Of a stretch of DNA of 40,712 bases, positions 23,991-31,629 are shown in pieces (the first letter of the stretch is position 1; each line of letters starts with the position of its first letter). Below the pieces are notes generated by a model. It had not been told where the DNA came from, searched no databases, and worked only from the letters and a program-made list of their open reading frames with translations. The position numbers and the translations under genes are program-made. The stretch is from positions 1 through 40,712 of the forward strand of contig LYSV01000055.1 in assembly GCA_001657315.1 (NCBI GenBank). Direction: 5' to 3'. Origin of the DNA: Flammeovirgaceae bacterium BBD 1991-12 (GTDB taxonomy: Bacteria > Bacteroidota > Bacteroidia > Cytophagales > Cyclobacteriaceae).

Positions 23991-24734
23991 TCACCCATTA
24001 TGAAGGTCCATATCATTTTGAAATGAATCAAATACGTCCGTATGGAACTTATTTACCGTTATTATTTCATCCCTTAGAATCAGGATCTGCATTTCCATAT
24101 CATCTATGGCCGTTATTTGCCCGGTGCCAATATACTTCTGATAAATAGACAGATATTCCGTTATAAAATTGATCTTTTTGGTCTCTGCTTCTCTGTAGCC
24201 ACTTATAACAGGCAATATAGTCAGCTGATTGGCTTGTGTTGGGGGAGCAAGTTTTTTAATGTAGCCGACATATACTTTATTATTGCGCAATGTAATCTGC
24301 ATCATTTCTTTTTTGATAAAAGCTTCGGCAAACATTTTGTCAAAATCGTCTCCGGTTATTTTAATGGCCAGATATGCTGAGAGTGAATTTCCTTTTAACC
24401 TCGGAAAAAATCTGGCAGCCATGAAAGTCGCAGTCCAAAACAGAATTCCCAATATCCAACCAAGATTAAAGGCAACAAAAGGGGTTCCTAATCCTTTATT
24501 TCTGAATCTTTCAGGCATTACTTTTTGTACCCCTTTGATCAGTTCAGGGTTCCTGGCTTCCAGGAAGTCTCTGAGAACAAATGAAATTATGGCTAAGACA
24601 AGGCCTAAAACAATGGAATGAAAAAGAAGCCTCTGACGGTCAAGTCTTTGATGTGCAAATCTGGCAAAAGGATATATTAATAAGAAAAGATAGCCGCCTA
24701 TTAAGGGCAGCAACAGAATGTCAAACGGGGGCAA
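23991..24734 (-). CDS. Uncharacterised membrane protein
   Basis: A 247-aa protein with three hydrophobic helices in the N-terminal half: about 6-22 (LLLPLIGGYLFLLIYPFA), 38-56 (LFHSIVLGLVLAIISFVL) and 88-107 (FVAFNLGWILGILFWTATFM). A soluble C-terminal domain (~120-247) follows, with KKEMMQITLRNNKVYVGYIK and INFITEYLSIYQKYI. I do not recognise a named family with confidence; the C-terminal domain reads like a small beta-rich regulatory domain. It is preceded by a 60-aa gene on the same strand with a 12-bp gap. It converges on the DUF4202 gene, so it is not part of the siroheme operon. Confidence 0.6.
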   Translation of the reverse strand: MPPFDILLLPLIGGYLFLLIYPFARFAHQRLDRQRLLFHSIVLGLVLAIISFVLRDFLEARNPELIKGVQKVMPERFRNKGLGTPFVAFNLGWILGILFWTATFMAARFFPRLKGNSLSAYLAIKITGDDFDKMFAEAFIKKEMMQITLRNNKVYVGYIKKLAPPTQANQLTILPVISGYREAETKKINFITEYLSIYQKYIGTGQITAIDDMEMQILILRDEIITVNKFHTDVFDSFQNDMDLHNG

Positions 24735-24746
24735 TCTTTATTGGGT

Positions 24747-24929
24747 TTATTCAAACTCTCTGGCTTCTCTCTTTTTATTGGCAAGGAGCTTTTGATACAA
24801 AGAAGTTCTTTCAAGTCTATTCAGATCCTGCTGAACGTCCTGCTGTGAAAAGAGCTCTGAAGCCAAAATGAACAAATCTCCGGATAAGCTGGAATGTACC
24901 CTGTATTTCAGTTTTTCAAATTTATTCAT
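24747..24929 (-). CDS. Small hypothetical protein upstream of the membrane protein
   Basis: A 60-aa, highly charged, probably helical protein (MNKFEKLKYRVHSSLSGDLF onward, ending in KREAREFE). It has no signal or membrane segment. It sits 12 bp before the membrane-protein gene on the same strand, so the two are probably co-transcribed. It is not recognised; the small size makes the call tentative. Confidence 0.45.
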   Translation of the reverse strand: MNKFEKLKYRVHSSLSGDLFILASELFSQQDVQQDLNRLERTSLYQKLLANKKREAREFE

Positions 24930-25060
24930 TTAAGACAGATATTTTTGTGGTCTAACTCCATCTGCAATATAGTAATATTTGCTTAGTAAATATAATACTT
25001 CAACTCTAACGTACTTTACAAGTAATAAGTTTCTCCTGAAAACGGCACGTATTCCTGCCT

Positions 25061-25828
25061 CTAAACCGTTGTACTCCTTAAAAACCCCTCCACCTGCTCC
25101 AAAGCTTCTTCTCTTGCCTCAAACATCCCCATATGGCCTGTATCCCTTAAAATTTTGGCAAAAGAATTTTTGATCATGGGGATCTGCTCCCTCGACTTTC
25201 CTACAGGTACTGACGTGTCCTGATCACCTGCTATGAACAGTACCGGGGCCTCCAGTGTTTTTAACACATCGGTACGGTCTTCACGATCCCGCATGGCCCG
25301 TGTATAGCTGATGAGCGTCTCCGAAGGAGTTGAACAGGCTATTCTGACAGTCTGCCCAATTTCTTCCTTCAGCCTGTCCCTGTTCTTCACATAAAATAGC
25401 TGCGGGATGAAGGAGTCGGCAAATACCTCCACTCCATTGGCTCTTACAAAATCAATGACCTTATTCCGTGTTTCCTTTTTCTCAGCTGAATCAGCAAATG
25501 CCGTGGAATGGAACAAGCCCAATCCGGCAATCATTTCCGGGTATAACCTGGCGAGCGCAAGGCTCACATATCCACCAAGTGAATGCCCTATGACTACTAC
25601 CTGATCGATATTCAGTGATCGTAACCATTGAAAAACGGTTTCTGCCACATCAGTAATGTCAAAACCATCAGGCAGGAGATCACTCTTGCCAAAGCCGGGC
25701 AGGTCGGGGATCAGTATCTGATGATCGGTTGCCAGTTCTCCATAAAAACCATCCCAGACTTGTCCGGTCTCACAAAAACCATGGAGAAGTACCACCGGGG
25801 CTCCTTTTCCATAAGACTGATAATGCAT
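25061..25828 (-). CDS. Alpha/beta hydrolase
   Basis: A 255-aa soluble alpha/beta-hydrolase. The oxyanion-hole motif VVLLHGFCETGQVWDGF lies at ~13-29. The nucleophile elbow is VVIGHSLGGYVS (~83-94, Ser in GHSLG). The acidic residue is in LFIAGDQDTSVPVG (~201) and the catalytic His in RDTGHMGMFEA (~235). All triad residues are present. There is no signal peptide. The substrate cannot be told; esterases and C-C hydrolases of this shape are common. It is divergent from the 2-hydroxyacid dehydrogenase gene. Confidence 0.88.
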   Translation of the reverse strand: MHYQSYGKGAPVVLLHGFCETGQVWDGFYGELATDHQILIPDLPGFGKSDLLPDGFDITDVAETVFQWLRSLNIDQVVVIGHSLGGYVSLALARLYPEMIAGLGLFHSTAFADSAEKKETRNKVIDFVRANGVEVFADSFIPQLFYVKNRDRLKEEIGQTVRIACSTPSETLISYTRAMRDREDRTDVLKTLEAPVLFIAGDQDTSVPVGKSREQIPMIKNSFAKILRDTGHMGMFEAREEALEQVEGFLRSTTV

Positions 25829-25923
25829 AGTATTCCGGTTTGAAGCTGCACAAAAATAGTGGAAGTGGCTCGTTAGTCATTGGCATTTTCTGTTAGTATT
25901 GCAGCGGACTCCGGAAAAGCCTT

Positions 25924-26871
25924 ATGAAAATAGTAATACTTGACGGCCATACAGTCAACCCTGACGATCTTTCGTGGGAACCTTTTGAAGCATTGGGAAA
26001 AGTAGAGGTATATCCCCGCACACCACCGGACCAACTTGTAGAGCGGGCAAAGGGGGCCGAAGCCGTACTTATCAACAAGATCAAACTAGACAGGGCCGAA
26101 ATAAATCTGCTGCCAGAGCTAAGATATATCGGCCTTTGTGCCACAGGATTTGACAATGTGGACCTTGACGCCGCCTCGGAAAAAAGAATAACCGTGACCA
26201 ACATTCCCTCTTACGGCACTGCATCAGTGGCACAGCACGCTTTTGCCCTGATACTGGAGCTTACAAATCGTGTGGGCCTGCACAACAAAAGTGTACACGA
26301 CCATGAATGGGAACGGAACGCTGACTTCAGCTATTTTAAGGCGCCTATCATCGAACTTCAAGGCAAGATCCTGGGTATTCTGGGTTACGGGGCCATTGGT
26401 AAGCAGGTAGCAGCCATTGCCAGTGCCTTCGGAATGGAGGTATTGGTACACTCCGCATATGCTAAGGAGATTGAAACCGGTGAGCTGGCAAGTGTAGAGG
26501 AATTATTCCGGCGATCCGACTTCCTTTCCATTCATGCGGCCCTGAACGAACGCACCGAAAACCTGGTAAGCAAGGCCTTGCTCAACGAGATGAAGCCAAC
26601 AGCCTACATTATCAATACAAGCCGGGGCGCTATTATCAATGAGCCGGATCTTGCTGATCACCTGAATGAGGGTAAAATAGCCGGCGCCGCATTGGATGTA
26701 TTATCGAAAGAACCACCAGTGGCCGACAACCCGCTACTCAGCGCCCGCAACTGCATTATCACTCCGCATTGTGCATGGATATCCCGTGAAGCAAGACAGC
26801 GGTTGCTGGATATTGCTGTGGGCAATCTGAAAGGTTTTTTGGAAGGAAAGCCCCGGAATGTAGTTGGATAA
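25924..26871 (+). CDS. D-2-hydroxyacid dehydrogenase (glycerate-dehydrogenase-like)
   Basis: A 315-aa NAD(P)-dependent dehydrogenase. The substrate domain has YIGLCATGFDNVDLDAA (~71-87). The Rossmann motif GILGYGAIGKQVAAIA lies at ~154-169. The catalytic set is present: Arg in INTSRGAIINEPDL (~235), Glu in ALDVLSKEPP (~262) and His in ITPHCAWIS (~290). The overall pattern fits the glycerate/hydroxypyruvate reductase branch, but the substrate cannot be fixed from sequence. It is a single gene, convergent with coaX. Confidence 0.9.
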   Translation: MKIVILDGHTVNPDDLSWEPFEALGKVEVYPRTPPDQLVERAKGAEAVLINKIKLDRAEINLLPELRYIGLCATGFDNVDLDAASEKRITVTNIPSYGTASVAQHAFALILELTNRVGLHNKSVHDHEWERNADFSYFKAPIIELQGKILGILGYGAIGKQVAAIASAFGMEVLVHSAYAKEIETGELASVEELFRRSDFLSIHAALNERTENLVSKALLNEMKPTAYIINTSRGAIINEPDLADHLNEGKIAGAALDVLSKEPPVADNPLLSARNCIITPHCAWISREARQRLLDIAVGNLKGFLEGKPRNVVG

Positions 26872-26888
26872 TGGTTTTTAGGTTATCA

Positions 26889-26902
26889 GTTATTGGGTTA
26901 TT
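26889..26902 (+). repeat. 14-bp copy of the operon hairpin arm
   Basis: GTTATTGGGTTATT is identical to 10280-10293, inside the hairpin before nasA. It lies in the convergent gap between the dehydrogenase and coaX genes. It is probably a fragment of a dispersed AT-rich repeat. Confidence 0.4.
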
Positions 26903-26948
26903 GAGTTCTTCCCTCCCACAAATGAAAGCCCTAATAACAATTAACTAT

Positions 26949-27713
26949 TCACTGATTCATCCGGTAAATATGCCGCATCCCTTCCAGGGTGAGATTGGCA
27001 TCCACGGCATCAAAGCGTTCGTGCAGTGGCTCCAGCACTTTTGACAGGCCTCCTGTGGCCACTACCTTCAACCCGACCCCCAACTCGTCATTGATACGGT
27101 CGATCATGCGCTCCACAAGTCCTACATAACCCCAAAGGATACCGGACTGGATGGCGGTGGTAGTATTAGTGCCTATAACAGAGTCGGGCAGCTCGAGCGG
27201 TATCTCGCTCAGCCTGGCGGCGTTGGAGGCCAGCGCTTTCATGGCTACCTTCAGACCGGGAGCTATGTTCACCCCAAGGATCTTTTCATCGGATATGACA
27301 GTGAAGGTCAGGGCGGTGCCAAAATCCACCACCATGCAGTCCGAATTGAAGCGCTCCCATGCTCCTACAGCATCCGCCACAAGGTCACTGCCAATCCGCG
27401 AGGGCTCCGGGACAGACAGTGGAAGCTTCTCAAAGCTCTCCGGAGTGATAAGGTAAGGATCTACCTTGAACTTAAAGGCAAGCTGCTCCTGTATGATCCT
27501 CGTAAAAAACGGGACCACACTGCTGATCACGATCTCTTTTACAGGAAGCCCGTGCAGGTGGTCATTTAAAAGATTATTCAGCTGCTCCTGGGCTTCATCC
27601 TTGGAGTCGATCCGCCAGGTATCTTTCCATTCCTTATCAAACAGGCCGAAGGTTGCGTTTGAATTGCCTATATCTACTGCCAATAACATCTTAGGGTCTG
27701 TATTTGGATGCAT
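26949..27713 (-). CDS. coaX: Type III pantothenate kinase
   Basis: A 254-aa CoaX-type kinase that phosphorylates pantothenate in CoA synthesis. The ASKHA phosphate-1 motif LLAVDIGNSNATFGLF is at ~10-25 and the catalytic-base region CMVVDFGTALTFTV at ~124-137. VIGTNTTTAIQSGILWGYVG lies at ~185-204. The family motif GxDRxA reads GSDLVADAVGAWE here, with Leu in place of the usual Arg, which is unusual. Its first 23 bp overlap the end of the upstream gldB gene on the same strand. The start at 27713 fits (MHPNTDPKMLLAVDIGN); a shorter start at MLLAVD (27689) would remove the overlap and is a real alternative. Confidence 0.92.
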   Translation of the reverse strand: MHPNTDPKMLLAVDIGNSNATFGLFDKEWKDTWRIDSKDEAQEQLNNLLNDHLHGLPVKEIVISSVVPFFTRIIQEQLAFKFKVDPYLITPESFEKLPLSVPEPSRIGSDLVADAVGAWERFNSDCMVVDFGTALTFTVISDEKILGVNIAPGLKVAMKALASNAARLSEIPLELPDSVIGTNTTTAIQSGILWGYVGLVERMIDRINDELGVGLKVVATGGLSKVLEPLHERFDAVDANLTLEGMRHIYRMNQ

Positions 27714-28704
27714 TAAAAATCACCTGAGGCTGACGGGTGTGCATCAGCTCTGGTAAGGTTTTATCTTTCTCTTTTTCCATAAAGGCCCTTACGATTTCCC
27801 AGCCGAGCCACGTACCAATCCGCCCTGGGGCCTTTTCACCAATATCATAAGTTTTTGGCCGATCTTCAATGTATTTTCGCTTTACTTCATGGCTGGTCTC
27901 ATAAAGTAGCTGATTTTCTACAAAATGCGTCCAAACGACATCTGCATTATTACGGACGTCTTTCATTTCTTCCGAGGTATACCAGATCATTACGCTGTCC
28001 GGCGTGCAGGGCATCATTTGCCGGGCAAAATAAAATGACTTACCGTAGGCAATTATCTCCGCCAGAACCGTTTGGTCTGAAAGGTCCGTTTTGTTGTATC
28101 CGGGGTTGATACCGTACAGCAGCATAATGGAAGGGACAATGTATTCCGGTGCATAGCGCTTCAGGATGTAGTTGAACATATTGAGGGGGCGGAATCTGGC
28201 ACCCGGTCCCAGATAGTAGTCAAGCCCTATGATGATCAGTGTGTCCGACACATACATGTCATGGATCAGGCCCGTGGCAACCGTTTGTATTTTGGGCAGC
28301 TCCGCCTCAGGGTAATAGTATTTGAGATGGGCAAAGGCACTGTTCAGCTCACTCTTTAACGTGGAGAGATCACCAAAAACTCTCTGAATTTCACTGTACA
28401 GGGTATCAATGTGGGGGTTGGAGAATCTTTTGAAGAGATCGTCCGCCATAATGGAATCATTGGGATAACTGCTTCTCTGCAGGAAAAAATCGGCGATCAG
28501 AGGGTGTTGACGAATGAAACTATGAAGCTCTTCATGGCTACCTGTATTCAATAAATCACCATGCAGTTCCTCCACCTGCAGACTAATTTCCAACTCCGAT
28601 ATATCAGGTTGCCATGCACATTCGTTATATACATCAGATCCGCATGAAGACAACAAACCAACGATCAGGCATGACACGGCCAGATTTACACTCACATTTC
28701 GCAT
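27691..28704 (-). CDS. gldB: Gliding-motility lipoprotein GldB
   Basis: A ~337-aa lipoprotein. I prefer the ATG at 28704 (MRNVSVNLAVSCLIVGLLSS) over 28719, because it gives a compact signal peptide ending in the lipobox LSSCGS. The mature part fits GldB: FIRQHPLIADFFLQRSSYPN, LKYYYPEAELPKIQTVATGL, IIIGLDYYLGPGARFRP, YAPEYIVPSIMLLYGINPGY and the C-terminal KAPGRIGTWLGWEIVRAFME. GldB is needed for gliding and type IX secretion in Flavobacterium. The gene overlaps coaX slightly, so they form an operon. This is a strong marker that the organism belongs to the Bacteroidota. Confidence 0.88.
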   Translation of the reverse strand: MRNVSVNLAVSCLIVGLLSSCGSDVYNECAWQPDISELEISLQVEELHGDLLNTGSHEELHSFIRQHPLIADFFLQRSSYPNDSIMADDLFKRFSNPHIDTLYSEIQRVFGDLSTLKSELNSAFAHLKYYYPEAELPKIQTVATGLIHDMYVSDTLIIIGLDYYLGPGARFRPLNMFNYILKRYAPEYIVPSIMLLYGINPGYNKTDLSDQTVLAEIIAYGKSFYFARQMMPCTPDSVMIWYTSEEMKDVRNNADVVWTHFVENQLLYETSHEVKRKYIEDRPKTYDIGEKAPGRIGTWLGWEIVRAFMEKEKDKTLPELMHTRQPQVIFNASKYRP

Positions 28705-28773
28705 CACCAAACTATTCATTTAATTTGCTCCCGATTACCCATTTTTTTGAAACGCTAAGGTAAACAAATTTAT

Positions 28774-29424
28774 ATGCTCACCAGAAAATATCTTTTACCG
28801 GTCGGTTTATTCATATTAATGACCAGTACGGTAACGGCCCAATTCAAGCTGGGCATTCAAATGACGCCAACCCTTTCCACAAACAGGATCAGCGCAGAGT
28901 CGGATTCTCTCAGCCTGAATACCGATGGCGCCGGCTTGCGATTCGCTTTCGGGCCGGTGGTAGAGGTCCCTATTCAGGAGAACTATTATTTCAGTTCGGG
29001 TCTCTTTTTCGTTTCCAAAAGAGCAGGCATTGAAACACGCAGGAAAGGCAGCAATCCGGGTATTCCCATACGGGAGACCTACCGGCTACAGTATCTGCAG
29101 GTACCCATATCCTTAAAGCTGTTTACCAATGAAGTAGGCCTCGACAAGAAGATCTACTTTCAGTTAGGCACTACACTGGAGTTCAATATTGAAGAAGAAC
29201 CGAAAGAGGAAGAGAATTTCCTGATCGAGGATTTTCGAAGGTTTGACTCTTCTCTGCTGGCCGCGGTGGGAGTAGAATATAAACTGGGGCTGAACACTAC
29301 GCTCTTCGGTGGGTTTTCCTACCACAGGGGGTTGTTCAATTCCGTCAGTGATCAATCCGACCTGATACAGGACCTGACACTTAAAAATGATTACCTGGGG
29401 CTGGACGTGGGGATAAAGTTTTGA
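28774..29424 (+). CDS. PorT-family outer-membrane beta-barrel protein
   Basis: A 216-aa secreted protein. The signal peptide YLLPVGLFILMTSTVTAQF is cut after TAQ. The mature part consists of regularly alternating amphipathic strands: LGIQMTPTLS, YYFSSGLFFVSKRAG, YLQVPISLKLFTNE, YFQLGTTLEFNIEE, LLAAVGVEYKLG, TLFGGFSYHRGLF and LGLDVGIKF ending in Phe. This is the eight-strand small-barrel pattern of PorT/outer-membrane-protein-beta-brl proteins of Bacteroidota. True PorT takes part in type IX secretion, but many paralogues do not, so the specific role is open. It is divergent from gldB. Confidence 0.78.
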   Translation: MLTRKYLLPVGLFILMTSTVTAQFKLGIQMTPTLSTNRISAESDSLSLNTDGAGLRFAFGPVVEVPIQENYYFSSGLFFVSKRAGIETRRKGSNPGIPIRETYRLQYLQVPISLKLFTNEVGLDKKIYFQLGTTLEFNIEEEPKEEENFLIEDFRRFDSSLLAAVGVEYKLGLNTTLFGGFSYHRGLFNSVSDQSDLIQDLTLKNDYLGLDVGIKF

Positions 29425-29433
29425 CTCGCAAGG

Positions 29434-29535
29434 AGTCGTGGCACCACTTCCGTTTTCGTTCTATCCGTGGCATGGAACAGATTAGTGATGTGTGGGCTTT
29501 TCGTTTATTTTCTGAGCAGCAGTGGTGCCACGACT
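29434..29535. repeat. 102-bp element with perfect 15-bp inverted ends, copy B
   Basis: AGTCGTGGCACCACT (29434-29448) and AGTGGTGCCACGACT (29521-29535) flank 72 bp. The ends are identical to those of the element at 16081-16183. It lies 10 bp after the PorT-like gene stop, in the convergent gap before the PIN gene. The 185-bp gap 29425-29609 holds nothing else recognisable. Confidence 0.75.
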
Positions 29536-29609
29536 GTTCAGGCTTAATGATCTGGTTACATGAATTATGATTTATCTGAGCAGCAACGTTGACCGAAATG
29601 TACTTATTT

Positions 29610-30029
29610 TCAACTCAGTGATGCCAGAAAATCTGTCGGTCCGTGTATAGGTAAGTTGCCTGAAGAATACTTCTGAAATTTCTTATCCAGAGAAATAAGG
29701 GTATCCATTCTATGAAACAATGCCGTGTGATACTGAATAGCATCTTCAATATCATTCATCGGCCCGTTCAGCGCGGCTACGGCTACATCATGTGGGCAAT
29801 CTATTACGGTAATCGTTTCAGTGAGGGCAACCAGTATCCTTTTGGCTTCTGACTGTCCATACGATTTTGCCAACCAATAGCCAGAAATATGCAATATTGA
29901 AGGAGATATATAGGCAAAGATTTCTCGAAGTATAGCCTTTTCCATTATACGACGACATGCGTCATACGACCGGCGTTGTAGAGTGAAATCAAGCACGATA
30001 TTGGCATCCAAAAAAATCTTTGATATCAT
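29610..30029 (-). CDS. PIN-domain toxin (VapC-like)
   Basis: A 139-aa PIN-domain protein. The N-terminal strand KIFLDANIVLDF carries Asp8 and the conserved Asn. A central acidic residue cluster, GPMNDIEDAIQYHTAL (~89-104), and DTLISLDKKFQKYS (~109-122) complete the metal-binding site. PIN toxins are ribonucleases that cleave tRNA or rRNA in VapBC systems. The gene overlaps the upstream antitoxin gene by 4 bp (ATGA), the classic antitoxin-toxin order. Length and acidic residues are intact, so the toxin looks functional. Confidence 0.82.
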   Translation of the reverse strand: MISKIFLDANIVLDFTLQRRSYDACRRIMEKAILREIFAYISPSILHISGYWLAKSYGQSEAKRILVALTETITVIDCPHDVAVAALNGPMNDIEDAIQYHTALFHRMDTLISLDKKFQKYSSGNLPIHGPTDFLASLS

Positions 30030-30256
30030 TTAAGGTGCTTTTTGTAGTAGGCCTCCTTCAAATCGAGATCTTCAGGAAGATCAGGCTTTTTCAAACCTTC
30101 TACAATATCGATGACTGATTGACCTCTTTGCTTTTTTATGATACTTCTCAGATACGATTCAACGATGTGTGAAACACTTGTTTTTCTTTTCTCAGCCAAT
30201 ATCCTGACTTGTGACAGTATATCCCTGTCTAAAGTAAGATTAACTCTTGCTTTCAT
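30026..30256 (-). CDS. Ribbon-helix-helix antitoxin (DUF6364-like)
   Basis: A 76-aa protein, first gene of the PIN toxin-antitoxin pair. The N-terminal half, MKARVNLTLDRDILSQVRIL then AEKRKTSVSHIVESYLRS, is the ribbon-helix-helix pattern seen in DUF6364-type antitoxins of Bacteroidota. The C-terminal tail (GLKKPDLPEDLDLKEAYYKK) would wrap the toxin. It overlaps the toxin gene by 4 bp. A direct repeat ATACGCAT upstream (30266-30292) is a plausible binding site for autoregulation. Confidence 0.82.
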   Translation of the reverse strand: MKARVNLTLDRDILSQVRILAEKRKTSVSHIVESYLRSIIKKQRGQSVIDIVEGLKKPDLPEDLDLKEAYYKKHLK

Positions 30257-30265
30257 TCTTTAAAG

Positions 30266-30292
30266 ATACGCATTTATTTGAATAATACGCAT
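30266..30292. promoter_or_regulatory. Direct repeat upstream of the PIN antitoxin (possible operator)
   Basis: ATACGCAT occurs at 30266-30273 and again at 30285-30292, 19 bp apart, just upstream of the antitoxin start (30256). Ribbon-helix-helix antitoxins typically bind repeated short sites at their own promoter. On the minus strand TATCTTTA next to the proximal copy resembles a -7 element. Confidence 0.4.
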
Positions 30293-30359
30293 GACCTTTG
30301 GTTTCTTATCCCACCTATGAACCTGATCAGGCTGTGTATGATTGTAAAGCTGTTGTTAG

Positions 30360-30608
30360 TTACACCGCTTTCTTATTCGTCATACCCATGATCTGCTCAC
30401 GGGCAAATGTGGGGTCGTAGTTGTTGTAAAATCCTGAAAGTATCCGGTGTGCTATGTGGGAATAGATGAGCTCTTCATCGCTTTTTCCTTCCTTGCCTAT
30501 CCAGTACACCCGTTTCGGATGTTTTTTCATGTCATCAACGTATTCCCTTGCTTTTTGGTATTGCTCTTGAGTGTAGGTAAGCCTGAATGTAGTTTCAACT
30601 GTTTCCAT
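30360..30608 (-). CDS. Small hypothetical protein
   Basis: An 82-aa soluble protein if started at METVETTFRLT (30608); an ATG three codons upstream (30617) is equally possible. It reads as an alpha/beta peptide (QEQYQKAREYVDDMKKHPKR, then VYWIGKEG) with no signal peptide. It is not recognised as a known family. It stands alone between the toxin-antitoxin pair and the divergent nitrilase gene. Confidence 0.5.
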   Translation of the reverse strand: METVETTFRLTYTQEQYQKAREYVDDMKKHPKRVYWIGKEGKSDEELIYSHIAHRILSGFYNNYDPTFAREQIMGMTNKKAV

Positions 30609-30693
30609 CACTATCATCGTTTTCCGGGCAGAAAATAAAAAATTTGGTATGGAGTTAACAGATTTTTAAACCAAAAAGTTGATTTTTAATCCT

Positions 30694-31629
30694 ATGAAAG
30701 CTGTTAAAGTAGCCATAGCACAATTTGCTTCGGCACATCTGGACCTGCCCGCAAGTATGTCGAGGCTGGAGGAGATCATTACTACAGCCAGTCAGGTCAA
30801 TGTTCAGCTGCTCGTATTTGGCGAGACATGGCTGTCCGGCTATCCTTCATGGCTCGATAACTGTCCTGACGTAGCACGTTGGGATCACGAACCTACCAAG
30901 GAAGCCTGGCTGAAGCTCAGGAAAAGCAGTATACAGGTCCCCGGCCCCGAAACAGATCATATAGGACAGTTGGCAGCCAGAACCAAAATGAACGTGGTGA
31001 TAGGCGCAAACGAGATCCTCAGCAGCGGTAAAGGAAGTGGCACCGTTTTCAATGCCCTGCTTACATTCAACGATGAGGGCAGGCTGATCAACCACCACAG
31101 AAAACTGGTGCCCACCTACACCGAAAAAATGATCTACGGGCATGGGGATGCTCATGGCTTGCAGGCTGTAGGTACTTCCGTCGGACGGGTTGGGGGGCTC
31201 GTCTGCTGGGAGCACTGGATGCCACTGACCCGACAGGCGTTGCACGACACCGCGGAAGATATTCACGTGGCTGTTTGGCCCACTGTACATGAAAGACACC
31301 AGATCGCCAGCCGGCAATACGCTTTTGAGGGCCGGTGCTTTGTACTGGCTGCCGGCCAGATCCTGAAGGCCAAAGACTACCCGGCGGTGTTGCAATTACC
31401 TCCTGACCTGGAAAAAGATCCGGGCCAGCTGGTACTGCGCGGCGGAAGCTGCATTATCAACCCCAGAGGGGAGTACATTGTGGAACCGGTCTTTGACAGG
31501 GAAGAACTCCTCATCGCTGAAATTGATCCGGACCAGCGAATAAAGGAACAAATGACCCTGGACACCAGCGGTCATTACCAACGCCCGGATGTGTTTGAAT
31601 TCAACATTAAAAAAGAGCGTCAGATATGA
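30694..31629 (+). CDS. Nitrilase-branch carbon-nitrogen hydrolase
   Basis: A ~311-aa cytoplasmic enzyme; I chose the ATG at 30694 (MKAVKVAIAQFASAHLDL) over 30679. The Glu-Lys-Cys triad of the nitrilase superfamily is present: LLVFGETWLSGYPSW (Glu ~44), INHHRKLVPTYTEKMIYGHG (Lys ~132) and GGLVCWEHWMPLTRQAL (Cys ~166). The CWEHWMPL and HRKLVPTxxEKMIYGxGD patterns resemble aliphatic nitrilases and cyanide hydratases more than amidases. It would hydrolyse a nitrile to acid and ammonia. Its stop overlaps the start of the HTTM gene as ATGA, so the two are coupled. Confidence 0.88.
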   Translation: MKAVKVAIAQFASAHLDLPASMSRLEEIITTASQVNVQLLVFGETWLSGYPSWLDNCPDVARWDHEPTKEAWLKLRKSSIQVPGPETDHIGQLAARTKMNVVIGANEILSSGKGSGTVFNALLTFNDEGRLINHHRKLVPTYTEKMIYGHGDAHGLQAVGTSVGRVGGLVCWEHWMPLTRQALHDTAEDIHVAVWPTVHERHQIASRQYAFEGRCFVLAAGQILKAKDYPAVLQLPPDLEKDPGQLVLRGGSCIINPRGEYIVEPVFDREELLIAEIDPDQRIKEQMTLDTSGHYQRPDVFEFNIKKERQI

